A stretch of 64,000 nucleotides of DNA, taken from positions 248,001 through 312,000 of the forward strand of contig CAVPJQ010000008.1 of assembly GCA_963705495.1 (NCBI GenBank), written 5' to 3'. Position numbers and translations under genes: made by a program. Under the pieces are notes generated by a model that saw only the letters and a list, made by a program, of their open reading frames with translations, made no database searches and was not told the DNA's origin. The first letter of the stretch is position 1. Each line of letters begins with the position of its first letter. Of the stretch, positions 9,763 through 19,484 are shown piece by piece. This DNA comes from DATBVX01 sp963705495 (GTDB taxonomy: Bacteria; Pseudomonadota; Gammaproteobacteria; Steroidobacterales; Steroidobacteraceae).

Positions 9763-10983
9763 ATGCCTCCGCAGTTCAGGGTAGTCGGTGAACTTGCCGA
9801 ATCAGGTGTGGCGCTGCAGCTGCGGGAGGGCTTTCGCTGGCTGCGTTTCGAACCCGCGCTCGAGCAGGAATTTCGCGCCGCCCACCTGCTGGCCCTGAGG
9901 CGCCAGTTGCGCCGCAACCTTCTGCTGGCGATCGTTCTGATCGCCGCGTTTGCGCTGCTCGATCGCTGGCTCCTCGGCGCCGTCACGCACTCGGTGTCCG
10001 ACATGCTGCGATTCGCGGTGATCCTGCCGCTGATCGGCGTGACGCTCGCGGTGACCTATACTGAGGCCTACGCACGCTGGTATCCGGGCATCGTGCGCAT
10101 CTGCGCGCCCATCTGTGGCCTATGCGTGGTCGCCATCGTGGCTCCGGAGCTGCAGGGAGGTACGCAGCTCATATTCGCCACGCTCATCATCACGACGATG
10201 TACATGTATTTCCTAGTCGGCATGCTGTTCTACGCCGCGTTGATCTCGAATCTCATCGTGCTGGCGGTGTTTGCCGCCGCCATGCTGGTCTCGGACATGC
10301 CGGCGAGAGAAGCCGCATACAGCATCATGCTGCTGGCGCTCACGAACGTGGTGGGCGCGGTCGTCTGCTATCATCTGGAGACTGCCAACCGCGTCGGCTA
10401 TCTCGAAGCACGGTTGCTGGGCGACATGGCGGCGCGCGATGGACTCACCCGAATTTACAACCGCCGCATGTTCGACGAGCGCATCGAAGAGCTGTGGAAC
10501 CAGGCGGTGCGAGAGGGCTCGCCGTTGGCGCTGCTGCTGCTCGACATCGATTTCTTCAAGCCGTTCAACGACTGCTACGGACACCAGGCAGGCGATGAGA
10601 CATTGCGCGCGGTGGCGGTTGCTTTCAGCCGCTTCGCGCGCCGCCCGCTCGACTTCACCGCGCGCTACGGGGGCGAGGAGTTCGCGCTGGTGCTTTACGG
10701 CGTGGATCATGCGTTCGTTGCCGAGGTCGCCGAGCGAGCGCGTGCAGCGGTCGAGGAGCTCGGCATGGCGCACGAGCGCTCCACCGTGGCACCGGTCCTT
10801 ACTGCCAGCATCGGCGCGGCTTGCGTGCGACCGATTGCGACCCGCAGCCACGCGGGGCTGATCCAGCTCGCGGACGAGGCGCTCTACGCTGCCAAGCGCG
10901 AGGGGCGCAATCGCGTCGTGGTGATGGAGACGGAGTACGCGAATCTGAGGACAGGAGCGTTCCGCGTGCCGAAGAAGGCCTGA
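9763..10983 (+). CDS. Membrane diguanylate cyclase (active-site intact)
   Basis: Paralogue of the preceding gene: 406 residues, about six N-terminal helices, then a GGDEF domain. GGEEF sits at residues 303-307, the same residue number as the degenerate motif in the neighbour. The metal-binding aspartate is in LLLDIDFFKPFND, and the RPLD inhibitory site is at 294-297. It should make c-di-GMP from two GTP with product inhibition. The pair arose by tandem duplication and is probably co-transcribed. The N-terminal membrane region is presumably the sensor; its ligand is unknown. Confidence 0.9.
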   Translation: MPPQFRVVGELAESGVALQLREGFRWLRFEPALEQEFRAAHLLALRRQLRRNLLLAIVLIAAFALLDRWLLGAVTHSVSDMLRFAVILPLIGVTLAVTYTEAYARWYPGIVRICAPICGLCVVAIVAPELQGGTQLIFATLIITTMYMYFLVGMLFYAALISNLIVLAVFAAAMLVSDMPAREAAYSIMLLALTNVVGAVVCYHLETANRVGYLEARLLGDMAARDGLTRIYNRRMFDERIEELWNQAVREGSPLALLLLDIDFFKPFNDCYGHQAGDETLRAVAVAFSRFARRPLDFTARYGGEEFALVLYGVDHAFVAEVAERARAAVEELGMAHERSTVAPVLTASIGAACVRPIATRSHAGLIQLADEALYAAKREGRNRVVVMETEYANLRTGAFRVPKKA

Positions 10984-10989
10984 AGCTTC

Positions 10990-11988
10990 CTAGCGCTTCG
11001 TATCTTCCTGGTAGATCGACAGCTCGTTGCGGCCCTTTGAATCGCGCGCGCCCCGGAACATGCCCTCGGTGTTGAAGCTCATGACGATGTTGCCCTCGGC
11101 GTCGATCGCGATAACGCCCCCTTCGGCCGGCAGCGCTCGCAGCTTGTGCTGAACGACCTCCTCGACAGCCTGTCGCAGCGTCTGTCCCTTGTAGTCCATC
11201 AGCGCATGAATGTCGTATGCGACCACCGAGCGGATGAAGAACTCGCCTTGTCCCGTTGCTGACACCGCGCAAGTGCGGTTATTCGCATAGGTGCCCGCGC
11301 CGATGTGGGGCGAGTCGCCGACGCGGCCGGGGATCTTGGCAGTGATGCCTCCGGTGGAAGTCGCCGCAAAAAGGTTGCCCTTGCGATCGCGCGCCACGGC
11401 GCCGACGGTGCCGAAGTAGTTGAGCTTGATCGCGGCCATCTTGTCGCCCTTCAAGGCACGATCCAGCTGCTGCCGACGCCGCTCGGTGTAGAAGTAGCTG
11501 TTCGGGACCAGGTCCATGCCCTGATCCAGTGCGAATTCCTCGGCGCCCGGACCGATGAGCATGACGTGCGGGGTCTTTTCCATGACCAGGCGCGCGAGCT
11601 CGATGGGATTGCGGATGTGCTTTAACCCCGCCACCGCACCCGCGCGGCCGGTTCCGCCGTCCATGACGCCCGCGTCCAGCTCCACCTCGCCAGCCCGATT
11701 GAAGACTGCGCCGCGACCGGCATTGAAGAGCGGCGAATCCTCGAGGATTTTCACCGCGGCGATCGCGGCGTCCTCGCTCGAGCCGCCCGATTCGAGCACG
11801 GCATAGCCGGCATCGAGCGCCTGCGCGAGATCAGCACGGTATTTCGACTCGAGGTCGGCAGTCATTTCACTGCGCGGCAGCGTCCCCGCACCACCGTGGA
11901 TCGCAATTCCGAACGCGGCTTTGTCCGCCATGGCGATGTCTCCCAACGCTAGCAAGGTGAGCCCGGCGAGCAGACCACTGATCTTCAT
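10990..11988 (-). CDS. iaaA: Isoaspartyl peptidase / plant-type L-asparaginase (Ntn hydrolase)
   Basis: Precursor of 332 residues of the Ntn-hydrolase family that cleaves isoaspartyl dipeptides and asparagine. The nucleophile is T194 in the G|TVGAVA motif, where autocleavage would make alpha and beta subunits, followed by the conserved ATSTGG and GRVGDSP segments. A signal peptide (MKISGLLAG...AMA, about 1-21) predicts a periplasmic enzyme. The start at 11988 is chosen because GGGGGAG precedes it and the signal peptide begins there. It is divergent from pyc with 64 bp between the starts, and its stop lies 6 bp from the end of the convergent diguanylate cyclase gene. Confidence 0.92.
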   Translation of the reverse strand: MKISGLLAGLTLLALGDIAMADKAAFGIAIHGGAGTLPRSEMTADLESKYRADLAQALDAGYAVLESGGSSEDAAIAAVKILEDSPLFNAGRGAVFNRAGEVELDAGVMDGGTGRAGAVAGLKHIRNPIELARLVMEKTPHVMLIGPGAEEFALDQGMDLVPNSYFYTERRRQQLDRALKGDKMAAIKLNYFGTVGAVARDRKGNLFAATSTGGITAKIPGRVGDSPHIGAGTYANNRTCAVSATGQGEFFIRSVVAYDIHALMDYKGQTLRQAVEEVVQHKLRALPAEGGVIAIDAEGNIVMSFNTEGMFRGARDSKGRNELSIYQEDTKR

Positions 11989-12052
11989 CCCACTCCCCCC
12001 GCCGATTGGCAATGCGATTTTGCTATCTTCGCATGGCCCCGGAGAGCGAACC

Positions 12053-15000
12053 ATGCCGCGCACCACTCGCATCAAGAGCCTGCTGATCGCCAATCGCGGC
12101 GAGATCGCGATTCGCGTGATGCGCGCCGCCAACGAGCTCGGCATCCGCACCATCGCGATCCATTCGCAGGAGGATCGCTTTTCGCTGCACCGGATGAAAG
12201 CAGACGAAAGCTACCTGGTGGGCGAGGGGAAAGGCCCGATCGAGGCGTATCTCGACATGACCGATGTGATCCGCATAGCGCGCGAAGCCGGGGCGGAAGC
12301 GATCCATCCCGGTTACGGTTTCCTGTCGGAGAACCCGGATTTCGCGACGGCGTGTGAGAACGCGGGCTTTATCTTCATCGGCCCGAGTGCGCCGACCCTG
12401 CGCGAGCTGGGCAACAAGGTCCGTGCCCGCGAGCTCGCGGTGCGCGCGGGCGTGCCTGTCATGCCGGCGACGCCGCCGCTGCCTGGCGAGGTCGCCGAAG
12501 TCATGCGACTGGCTGCCGAGGTCGGCTTCCCTGTGATGCTCAAGGCGAGCTGGGGCGGTGGCGGACGCGGCATGCGTGTGGTGGAGAGCGAAGCGCAGCT
12601 TGTGGAGCTCCTCGCCGCGGCACGGCGCGAAGCGCAGGCAGCCTTCGGCAACGACGAGGTGTACCTCGAAAAGCTCATCCAACGCGCGCGCCACGTGGAG
12701 GTGCAGATTCTCGGGGATTCACACGGGAACCTCGTGCACCTGTTCGAACGCGATTGCACGGTGCAGCGTCGCAATCAGAAAGTCATCGAGCGGGCACCCG
12801 CGGTATTTCTCTCCGAGGATCAGCGCCGCGAACTGTGTGAAGCGGCCTTACGCATCGGTCGGGCCGCACGCTATCGCGGCGCCGGCACGGTGGAGTTCCT
12901 GCAGGACGCAGACAGCGGACGGTTTTTCTTCATCGAGGTAAACCCGCGCATCCAGGTCGAGCACACGGTGACCGAGGCGGTCACCGGTATCGACCTGGTG
13001 AAAGCCCAGATCTGCATCGCGGACGGAGCCGAGATCGGCACGCCCGACAGCGGTGTGCCGCGCCAGGAGCAGATCCGGATCAGTGCACACGCGGTGCAAT
13101 GCCGTGTGACCTCGGAGGATCCGGAAAACAATTTCGTCCCCGACTACGGGCGCATCACGGCCTATCGCAGCCCCGCCGGCTTCGGCATTCGCCTCGATGC
13201 AGGCACAGCGTATTCCGGTGCCATCATCACGCGCTACTACGATTCGCTGCTGGTGAAGGTGACGGCGTGGTCGCCCTCGCCGGAGGAAACGATCGCGCGC
13301 ATGCATCGCGCCCTGTGGGAGTTTCGCGTGCGCGGAGTCGTGACGAACCTGCGCTTTCTCGACCAGCTGATCACGCACCCGCGCTTCGCGTGCGGCGACT
13401 ACACGACACGCTTCATCGACGAGACCCCGGAGCTGTTCCAGTTTCCACGCCGCCGCGATCGGGCTACGCGCCTGCTCAACTACATCGGCGAGATCGTGGT
13501 CAACGGCAATCCGGAGGTGAAGAATCGCGCCCGTCCGCAGACGCGCGCTGCGCCACGCATTCCGCGCGTTTCCCCGGACCCGGCGCCGGCGGGCAGCAAG
13601 CAGATATTCGATGAGCTCGGGGCGCAGAGGTTCGCGCAGTGGATGCTGGCACAGGAGCGCGTACTGCTCACCGACACCAGCATGCGCGACGCGCACCAGT
13701 CGCTCCTGGCCACGCGCATCCGGACGACAGACCTGGTGGCGATTGCGCCGGCTTACGCGCGGCTCCTGCCACAGCTCTTTTCGGTGGAGTGCTGGGGTGG
13801 TGCAACGTTCGACGTCGCGCTCCGGTTCCTGAAGGAGGATCCGTGGGAGCGGCTGAGGGCGTTGCGCGAGCGCATGCCGAACCTTCTGCTGCAGATGCTG
13901 CTGCGCTCGGCGAACGCGGTCGGCTACACGAACTATCCCGACAATGTGGTCCGGTATTTCGTGCAGCAGGCGGCCGCCAATGGGATTGATGTGTTCCGCA
14001 TCTTCGACTCCCTCAACTGGGTTGAAAACATGCGGGTTGCAATCGACGCGGTGCTGGAGAGCGGCAAGCTGTGTGAGGCCGCGCTCTGCTACACGGGCAA
14101 TCTCTCCGATCCTGCCAACACGAAGTACGACCTGCGTTACTACGTGAAGCTCGCGCAAGCGCTGCGAGCCGCGGGCGCACACGTGATCGGCATCAAGGAC
14201 ATGGCGGGTCTGTGCCAACCGCGATCGGCGCAGGCGTTGGTCAAGGCATTGAAGGAGGAAATCGGGCTGCCGGTTCATTTCCATACGCACGACACCAGCG
14301 GCATCGCCGCCGCGAGCGTGCTGGCGGCAGTCGACGCCGGCGCCGATGCCGTCGACGGCGCGATCGATGCTCTCAGCGGCCTGACCTCCCAGCCCAATCT
14401 CGGTTCGATCGTGGAGGCGCTGCGCTTCGGCCCGCGCGACAGCGGCCTCGATCCGGAAAAACTGCGCAGCATTTCCTCGTACTGGGAGCAGGTGCGACAG
14501 ATCTACGCCGCGTTCGAAAGCGACATTCGTGCGGGCGCGTCCGAGGTGTATGTGCATGGCATGCCCGGCGGGCAGTACACCAACCTGCGCGAGCAGGCGC
14601 GTTCGCTCGGCATCGAGGAGCATCGCTGGCCGGAAGTGGCACGCGCCTATGCGCAGGTGAACGAGATGTTCGGCGACATCATCAAGGTCACACCGACCTC
14701 GAAGGTGGTCGGCGATCTCGCGCTGATGATGGTCACCGCCGGGCTCACGCGCCAGGCGGTGCTCGACCCTGCTGTCGAGATCGCGTTTCCGGAATCGGTC
14801 GTACAGTTGTTTCGCGGTGACCTCGGCCAGCCGTACGGCGGATTTCCGCGCGTCCTGCAGCGCAAGATCCTGAAGGACACCAAGCCCCTCGAGGTGCGCC
14901 CGGGCGAGGTCCGCGGAGCGGCGAACCTCGAGCGTGAACGTGCCGAGGCGGCGCGGCGTTGCGGCCGCGAGATCAGCGACGTGGAGCTGGCCTCATACCT

Positions 15001-15514
15001 CATGTATCCGAAGGTGTTCACGGACTACGCCGCGGAGCGCCTGCGCTTCGGAAACGTCAGCACGCTGCCCAGCGCTGTCTTTTTCTACGGGCTGGAGCCG
15101 GGCGAGGAGATCAGCCTCGATCTCGAACGCGGCAAGACGCTGATCGTGCGCTTCGTCGCGGTCAGTGAAATTCACGATGATGGCATGCGAACGGTGTTCT
15201 TCGAGCTCAATGGGCTGCCGCGCTCGGTGCGCGTGCCCGATCGCAGCCAGATCGCGAGCAGGCCGGTACAGCGCAAGATCGAGCCCGGCAATGCCGCTCA
15301 CGTCGGCGCGCCGATGCCGGGTTCGGTCGTGACAGTCGCGGTCAGGGCTGGACAGAAAGTTGCGCGCGGCGATCTGCTGCTCACGCTGGAGGCGATGAAG
15401 ATGGAGGCCGCAGTGCGCGCGGAGGCCGATGGCGAGGTCGCCGAAGTGCTTGCCGCGCCCGGCATGCAGGTCGACGCGAAGGATCTGCTCGTGATTGTGC
15501 GTGCGGAGGGCTGA
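12053..15514 (+). CDS. pyc: Pyruvate carboxylase
   Basis: Single-chain anaplerotic enzyme of 1153 residues (pyruvate + bicarbonate + ATP to oxaloacetate), close to the usual length. Order: biotin carboxylase with ATP-grasp (about 1-450, with GGGGRGM and the EVNPRIQVEHTVTE motif), carboxyltransferase (about 535-830, starting LTDTSMRDAHQS), the PYC/OADA allosteric-linker region, and a biotinyl domain with lysine 1116 in EAMKMEA. The ATG at 12053 begins the conserved IANRGEIAIRV region 9 codons in. TATCTT near 12024 is a plausible -10. It shares a short divergent control region with iaaA. Confidence 0.94.
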   Translation: MPRTTRIKSLLIANRGEIAIRVMRAANELGIRTIAIHSQEDRFSLHRMKADESYLVGEGKGPIEAYLDMTDVIRIAREAGAEAIHPGYGFLSENPDFATACENAGFIFIGPSAPTLRELGNKVRARELAVRAGVPVMPATPPLPGEVAEVMRLAAEVGFPVMLKASWGGGGRGMRVVESEAQLVELLAAARREAQAAFGNDEVYLEKLIQRARHVEVQILGDSHGNLVHLFERDCTVQRRNQKVIERAPAVFLSEDQRRELCEAALRIGRAARYRGAGTVEFLQDADSGRFFFIEVNPRIQVEHTVTEAVTGIDLVKAQICIADGAEIGTPDSGVPRQEQIRISAHAVQCRVTSEDPENNFVPDYGRITAYRSPAGFGIRLDAGTAYSGAIITRYYDSLLVKVTAWSPSPEETIARMHRALWEFRVRGVVTNLRFLDQLITHPRFACGDYTTRFIDETPELFQFPRRRDRATRLLNYIGEIVVNGNPEVKNRARPQTRAAPRIPRVSPDPAPAGSKQIFDELGAQRFAQWMLAQERVLLTDTSMRDAHQSLLATRIRTTDLVAIAPAYARLLPQLFSVECWGGATFDVALRFLKEDPWERLRALRERMPNLLLQMLLRSANAVGYTNYPDNVVRYFVQQAAANGIDVFRIFDSLNWVENMRVAIDAVLESGKLCEAALCYTGNLSDPANTKYDLRYYVKLAQALRAAGAHVIGIKDMAGLCQPRSAQALVKALKEEIGLPVHFHTHDTSGIAAASVLAAVDAGADAVDGAIDALSGLTSQPNLGSIVEALRFGPRDSGLDPEKLRSISSYWEQVRQIYAAFESDIRAGASEVYVHGMPGGQYTNLREQARSLGIEEHRWPEVARAYAQVNEMFGDIIKVTPTSKVVGDLALMMVTAGLTRQAVLDPAVEIAFPESVVQLFRGDLGQPYGGFPRVLQRKILKDTKPLEVRPGEVRGAANLERERAEAARRCGREISDVELASYLMYPKVFTDYAAERLRFGNVSTLPSAVFFYGLEPGEEISLDLERGKTLIVRFVAVSEIHDDGMRTVFFELNGLPRSVRVPDRSQIASRPVQRKIEPGNAAHVGAPMPGSVVTVAVRAGQKVARGDLLLTLEAMKMEAAVRAEADGEVAEVLAAPGMQVDAKDLLVIVRAEG

Positions 15515-15556
15515 AAGGATTCGACATGTTGCCGCCGCGAAGGCGCGAACTAAGGC

Positions 15557-15562
15557 TATACT
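15557..15562 (+). promoter_or_regulatory. Candidate -10 element, near-leaderless start
   Basis: TATACT is followed by only 9 nt before the ATG at 15572, so a transcript starting at the usual distance would begin at or next to the start codon. No Shine-Dalgarno sequence is visible. The -35 region is poor (TTGCCG at 15529 is too far). TAGAAT at 21747 shows the same arrangement. Confidence 0.35.
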
Positions 15563-15571
15563 CGCCGCGGC

Positions 15572-17665
15572 ATGGCCGACGTCGCCACCGTATTGCTCAT
15601 CGATGCGAGCCCTGATGATCAACGGATGATCCGCGAGGAGCTGGCCGAAATTCACGGTCAGCCCTATCAGCTAGAAGTCGTCCCCACGCTCGCAGCCGCC
15701 CTCGTGCGGCTGAAACGCGGCAGCATCGACGTCATCCTCCTCGATCTCGCGCTGCCCGACAGCATCGGGCTCACGACCTTCCTCAGAGTGCAGCCCAAGG
15801 CGAATGATGTTCCGATCGTGGTGCTCGTCGGGCGCGGTGAAGAAGAGCTCGGCACCGAAGCCGTCGCGCGCGGTGCGCTCGACCACCTGGTCAAGCAGCA
15901 GGTCGTCAGCAACCTCCTCGACAAGGCGCTGCGCTACGCGACGGAGCGCACTCACACGATGCTGGCCCTCAAGGCATCCGAGGCGCGCTATCGCGAGCTC
16001 TACGAGAACGTCGTCGCCGGCGTGTTCCAGTCCACGCCCGATGGCAAGTTCATGTCCGCGAACCCGGCCTTGGTCAGGCTCCTGGGCTACGCTTCGGAAG
16101 ACGAGCTGCTCGGGCTCGATATCGGTCGCGACCTCTACATGTACCCGGAGGACCGCGAGAACTGGATGCGCAACATCCAGGAGAGTGGCGAGATCCGTAA
16201 CGCCGAGCTGGTGCTCAAGCGCAAGGACGGCCGCAAGATCGTGGTGCTGGAGAATTCGCGCGCGGTCTACGACGACCATGGACGCGTGCTCTATTATGAA
16301 GGCACGCTCACGGACATCACCGAGGCGCACGAGCTGTCGCTACAGTTGTCCTATGAGGCAAGCCACGATGCTCTCACCGGGCTCATCAATCGCCGTGAGT
16401 TCGAGTTGCGCCTGCAACGCGCCATCGAAAGCGCGCAGATCGGCGGTGCCACGCACGCGCTCTGCTACCTCGACCTCGACAACTTCAAGGTGATCAACGA
16501 CACCTGCGGTCACGTTGCCGGCGATGAGCTGCTGCGCCAGCTCGCGACGACCCTGCAGGGCCGCATTCGCACGCACGATTCGCTGGCGCGCCTCGGCGGC
16601 GACGAATTCGGCGTGCTGCTGCACGATTGCGCACTGGAAAACGCGGCCGAGGTCGCGCAGGGAATGCGTCGCGCCATCGAGCAATACCAGTTCGTGTGGG
16701 GCACGAATTCATTCTTCACCGGCGCGAGCATCGGCGTGGTTCCGATCGAAGGCAGCCAGCGCCGCGTCACCCAGGTCCTGAGCGCAGCCGATGCCGCCTG
16801 CTATGCCGCCAAGGACCAGGGACGCAACCGGGTGCACGTGTATCGCGAGGACGACACGGCCATGGTACGTCGCCATGGCGAGATGCAATGGGTGTCACGA
16901 GTGAAGAGGGCGCTGACCGAGAATCGCTTCTTCCTGGAAGCGCAGCCGATCATGCCACTCGGCGGCGATGAGGCCCGCTTGCACTATGAGCTGCTGGTGC
17001 GGTTGCGTGACGAGAACGATCGGCGTGTCCCGCCGGGCGCGTTCATGCCCTCCGTGGATCGTTACAACCTCGCGAGTCGGCTCGATCGCTGGGTGATCGG
17101 CGCCGCGTTCTCCTGGCTCAAGCGCAACCTTCCCAACCTGCGCGAGGTGGAACGGTTCTTCATCAACCTTTCCGGCGACACGCTCGGCGACCGGGAGCTC
17201 GCGCACTACATCGTGCAGAGTCTGCGCGAGTCGGACATCTCGCCGGAGCGCATCGGCTTCGAGATCACCGAGTCGGCGGCGATCAACAATCTCACGCGCG
17301 CCAACCAGCTGATCATCGAGCTGCGCAAGCTCGGCATCGCTTTTGCGCTGGACGATTTCGGTGCCGGCATGTCCTCGTTCGCATACCTGAAGGCGCTCAC
17401 CGTGGATCTGCTCAAGATCGACGGCATGTTCATTGCCAATCTCGGCAATGACCCGGTGAACTTCGAGATGGTGAGCGCCATCAACCGCATCGGTCACGTC
17501 ATGGGCAAGCGCACCGTGGCCGAGTGCGTCGAGCAGACGACCGTGCTGGACAAACTGCGGGAAATCGGCGTCGATTACGCGCAGGGATTTGCGCTGGGGC
17601 TCCCCGTGCCGATCGACGAGCTGCTGCTCAAGCGCACCGTGCCGCTGCGCGCGCACGGCGGCTGA
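15572..17665 (+). CDS. Response regulator with PAS, GGDEF and EAL domains
   Basis: Cytoplasmic c-di-GMP enzyme of 697 residues. Order: receiver (about 1-120, phosphoacceptor in ILLDLALPDS), PAS (about 140-260), GGDEF with GGDEF at residues 342-346 and an RxxD I-site (RTHD) before it, and EAL (about 445-690) with E473 in the ELLVR variant of the EAL motif. The phosphodiesterase residues in INLSG, FEITES, DDFGAG and AECVEQ look complete. Either or both activities could be used, set by receiver phosphorylation and the PAS ligand. No partner kinase is adjacent. Its last 38 bp overlap the end of the convergent protease gene. Confidence 0.92.
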   Translation: MADVATVLLIDASPDDQRMIREELAEIHGQPYQLEVVPTLAAALVRLKRGSIDVILLDLALPDSIGLTTFLRVQPKANDVPIVVLVGRGEEELGTEAVARGALDHLVKQQVVSNLLDKALRYATERTHTMLALKASEARYRELYENVVAGVFQSTPDGKFMSANPALVRLLGYASEDELLGLDIGRDLYMYPEDRENWMRNIQESGEIRNAELVLKRKDGRKIVVLENSRAVYDDHGRVLYYEGTLTDITEAHELSLQLSYEASHDALTGLINRREFELRLQRAIESAQIGGATHALCYLDLDNFKVINDTCGHVAGDELLRQLATTLQGRIRTHDSLARLGGDEFGVLLHDCALENAAEVAQGMRRAIEQYQFVWGTNSFFTGASIGVVPIEGSQRRVTQVLSAADAACYAAKDQGRNRVHVYREDDTAMVRRHGEMQWVSRVKRALTENRFFLEAQPIMPLGGDEARLHYELLVRLRDENDRRVPPGAFMPSVDRYNLASRLDRWVIGAAFSWLKRNLPNLREVERFFINLSGDTLGDRELAHYIVQSLRESDISPERIGFEITESAAINNLTRANQLIIELRKLGIAFALDDFGAGMSSFAYLKALTVDLLKIDGMFIANLGNDPVNFEMVSAINRIGHVMGKRTVAECVEQTTVLDKLREIGVDYAQGFALGLPVPIDELLLKRTVPLRAHGG

Positions 17666-19310
17666 ATTCCAGCAGCAGGAGCAGCGCCTCGAGCAGTCCC
17701 GTACTTCCACCGCCGCCGCCGCCACCCGCGGGAGGCGGGGAGGCTCCGCTTGACTGGGTGATCATGAGGCTGACGCTGGCAGAGTTGTTCTGCGCGAACG
17801 CATCGTTGCTCGCGGCGAGGCTGATGGAGCTCGTGAAGGTCCCCGCCTGAGTGCCGAGCACGACCAGGTCGATACGCCGCGTGCTGCCGGCAGCGAGCGT
17901 GCCCAAAGCGCAAGTGGCAGTGCCAGTTCCCATCGAGCAGGTGCCAGCATCCGCGGTGACAGTCTGCAGGGTGACCGAGGATGGAATCGAAATGCTGACG
18001 CTCGCGCCATCGACCGCGGCAGTGCCCACGGAACTCACAGCGAAGCCATAGGCGAGCGGCTGGTTGATGAGGCTGCTGACACTCGCGGGGCTCGCCGTCA
18101 CGGCCGCATCCGCGCTCGACAGCGGTTGCACGCACGCGGCGGCGCTGATTTCCGGCTGCATCTGATCGAGGCTGCATTGCGAGAACGTGCTGCTGCCGTT
18201 CAAGCGACCGGCCATGAGAAACGTCGCGGGGGTGCTGGCGCAGGCCTGGTTCTGTGTCGAATCGGTCTCCGCATCGTGCGGCGCGCCGAAGTTGTGACCC
18301 ATTTCGTGCGCAGCGACGAGCGCCGCGGATGCGGCGCTGATCTCCGAGCCACCCTGGCTCACGGAGACACCGAAGCGCGGGCTGCAAAGCGATGCGAGGA
18401 ACGCGATGCCAACCGTCGAACCATCGAAATCGCGCCCGGTCATCAGGTGCGTGATCGCGGTGCTGCGAATGGCTGCGGTAGCGTTCTTGTAGTCGGCGAG
18501 CTGATTGAGGAGCTCATTGGGCACGGTCGTAGCGGTGAAAGGATCGGTGTCCGTAGCGAAGACGCTGAGCGCAGCCACGACCATGTGGATGCCGACCTGG
18601 TCGCTGAAGATGCCATCGACGACGTTCATGCGTGTGACTACGGTGCTTTCAGCATCGGTCGGGTGGTCGCTCCAGAACTCGAAATCGCCGATCGCGGCGA
18701 CCTGGATCTGGCCGGTGGCCGCAGCTGCAGCGGCGAGCGGCTGATTGGCTCGCAGCTCGCTCACCAGCGCCTCATAAGCGTCGAGGGAGCTGGAATTCTC
18801 AGCCGGCGTCAGAACCGTACAGAACTGCGGGCCCAGATCCGACAGCGTGTCGGAGAGTCGATAGATGACCGTGGCGTCGTCCGCGACGCCCGCGGCATCG
18901 ATCATGAAACGCTTGGCACGGCGCGCAGGCTCGATGGTGTAGAGATCGTTGCCGTCCCAGATCATGCCCTCGAGAGTTTCGCCGACACGCGTGAGCCGCA
19001 CCCACGATCCGGGCGCTCCCGCCACCCGGCCGCGATAGATCGGGTAGACGCGCAGCGCTTCGCGCCGAGCGACAGGCAGGGCCGCGAACAGCCGTTCGTT
19101 GGACTCGAGCGTGAGCTCGAACTGGCGTCCATAGGCCTGAAAATCCATGGAGGTGAGCGCATTCGCAGCGACGCGCGCGCCTGCAGGCGCATGCGCCAGC
19201 GCGGCGTTGACAGGCTCCGCATAGAGGATGCGAAACTCGTGCGCGTCGGCGCACATCGCGAGGCCAAGCAGCGCGATGCCGCAGGAGCAGAGGATGCTTC
19301 GACGCGCCAT
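17628..19310 (-). CDS. Secreted reprolysin-like zinc metalloprotease with GlyGly-CTERM-like tail
   Basis: Precursor of 560 residues. A signal peptide (about 1-23) is followed by a propeptide-like region and a metzincin domain whose zinc motif HEMGHNFGAPHD has H335, E336, H339 and H345. A conserved-repeat, DUF11-like beta domain follows. The C-terminus has a poly-glycine run, a hydrophobic LLEALLLLLEF helix and an Arg-rich end, the architecture of GlyGly-CTERM sorting signals cleaved by rhombosortase. No rhombosortase gene is in this window. It is probably exported, perhaps by type II secretion, and processed at the C-terminus. Confidence 0.88.
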   Translation of the reverse strand: MARRSILCSCGIALLGLAMCADAHEFRILYAEPVNAALAHAPAGARVAANALTSMDFQAYGRQFELTLESNERLFAALPVARREALRVYPIYRGRVAGAPGSWVRLTRVGETLEGMIWDGNDLYTIEPARRAKRFMIDAAGVADDATVIYRLSDTLSDLGPQFCTVLTPAENSSSLDAYEALVSELRANQPLAAAAAATGQIQVAAIGDFEFWSDHPTDAESTVVTRMNVVDGIFSDQVGIHMVVAALSVFATDTDPFTATTVPNELLNQLADYKNATAAIRSTAITHLMTGRDFDGSTVGIAFLASLCSPRFGVSVSQGGSEISAASAALVAAHEMGHNFGAPHDAETDSTQNQACASTPATFLMAGRLNGSSTFSQCSLDQMQPEISAAACVQPLSSADAAVTASPASVSSLINQPLAYGFAVSSVGTAAVDGASVSISIPSSVTLQTVTADAGTCSMGTGTATCALGTLAAGSTRRIDLVVLGTQAGTFTSSISLAASNDAFAQNNSASVSLMITQSSGASPPPAGGGGGGGSTGLLEALLLLLEFSRRARAAARCA

Positions 19311-19484
19311 GGACCCTCCATAGATCCGCTGCTGATGACGCCGGAGCGGTATATCAGCTGGCGCGCGCCGCGCGAGTGAAATGATTCACGCTTGTTCCGA
19401 TCGACCGCAAATGTCGCGGAACTCCGACAGGTCGCGGCACGCTCCATCCTCGAGAACAATCGATTGAGACAGCGCGGTGGCTTG

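Noticed and set aside
12848..14623. 591-codon minus-strand frame inside pyruvate carboxylase
   Set aside because: It is fully antisense to pyc, has no ribosome site or motif, and its length is explained by high GC at third positions.
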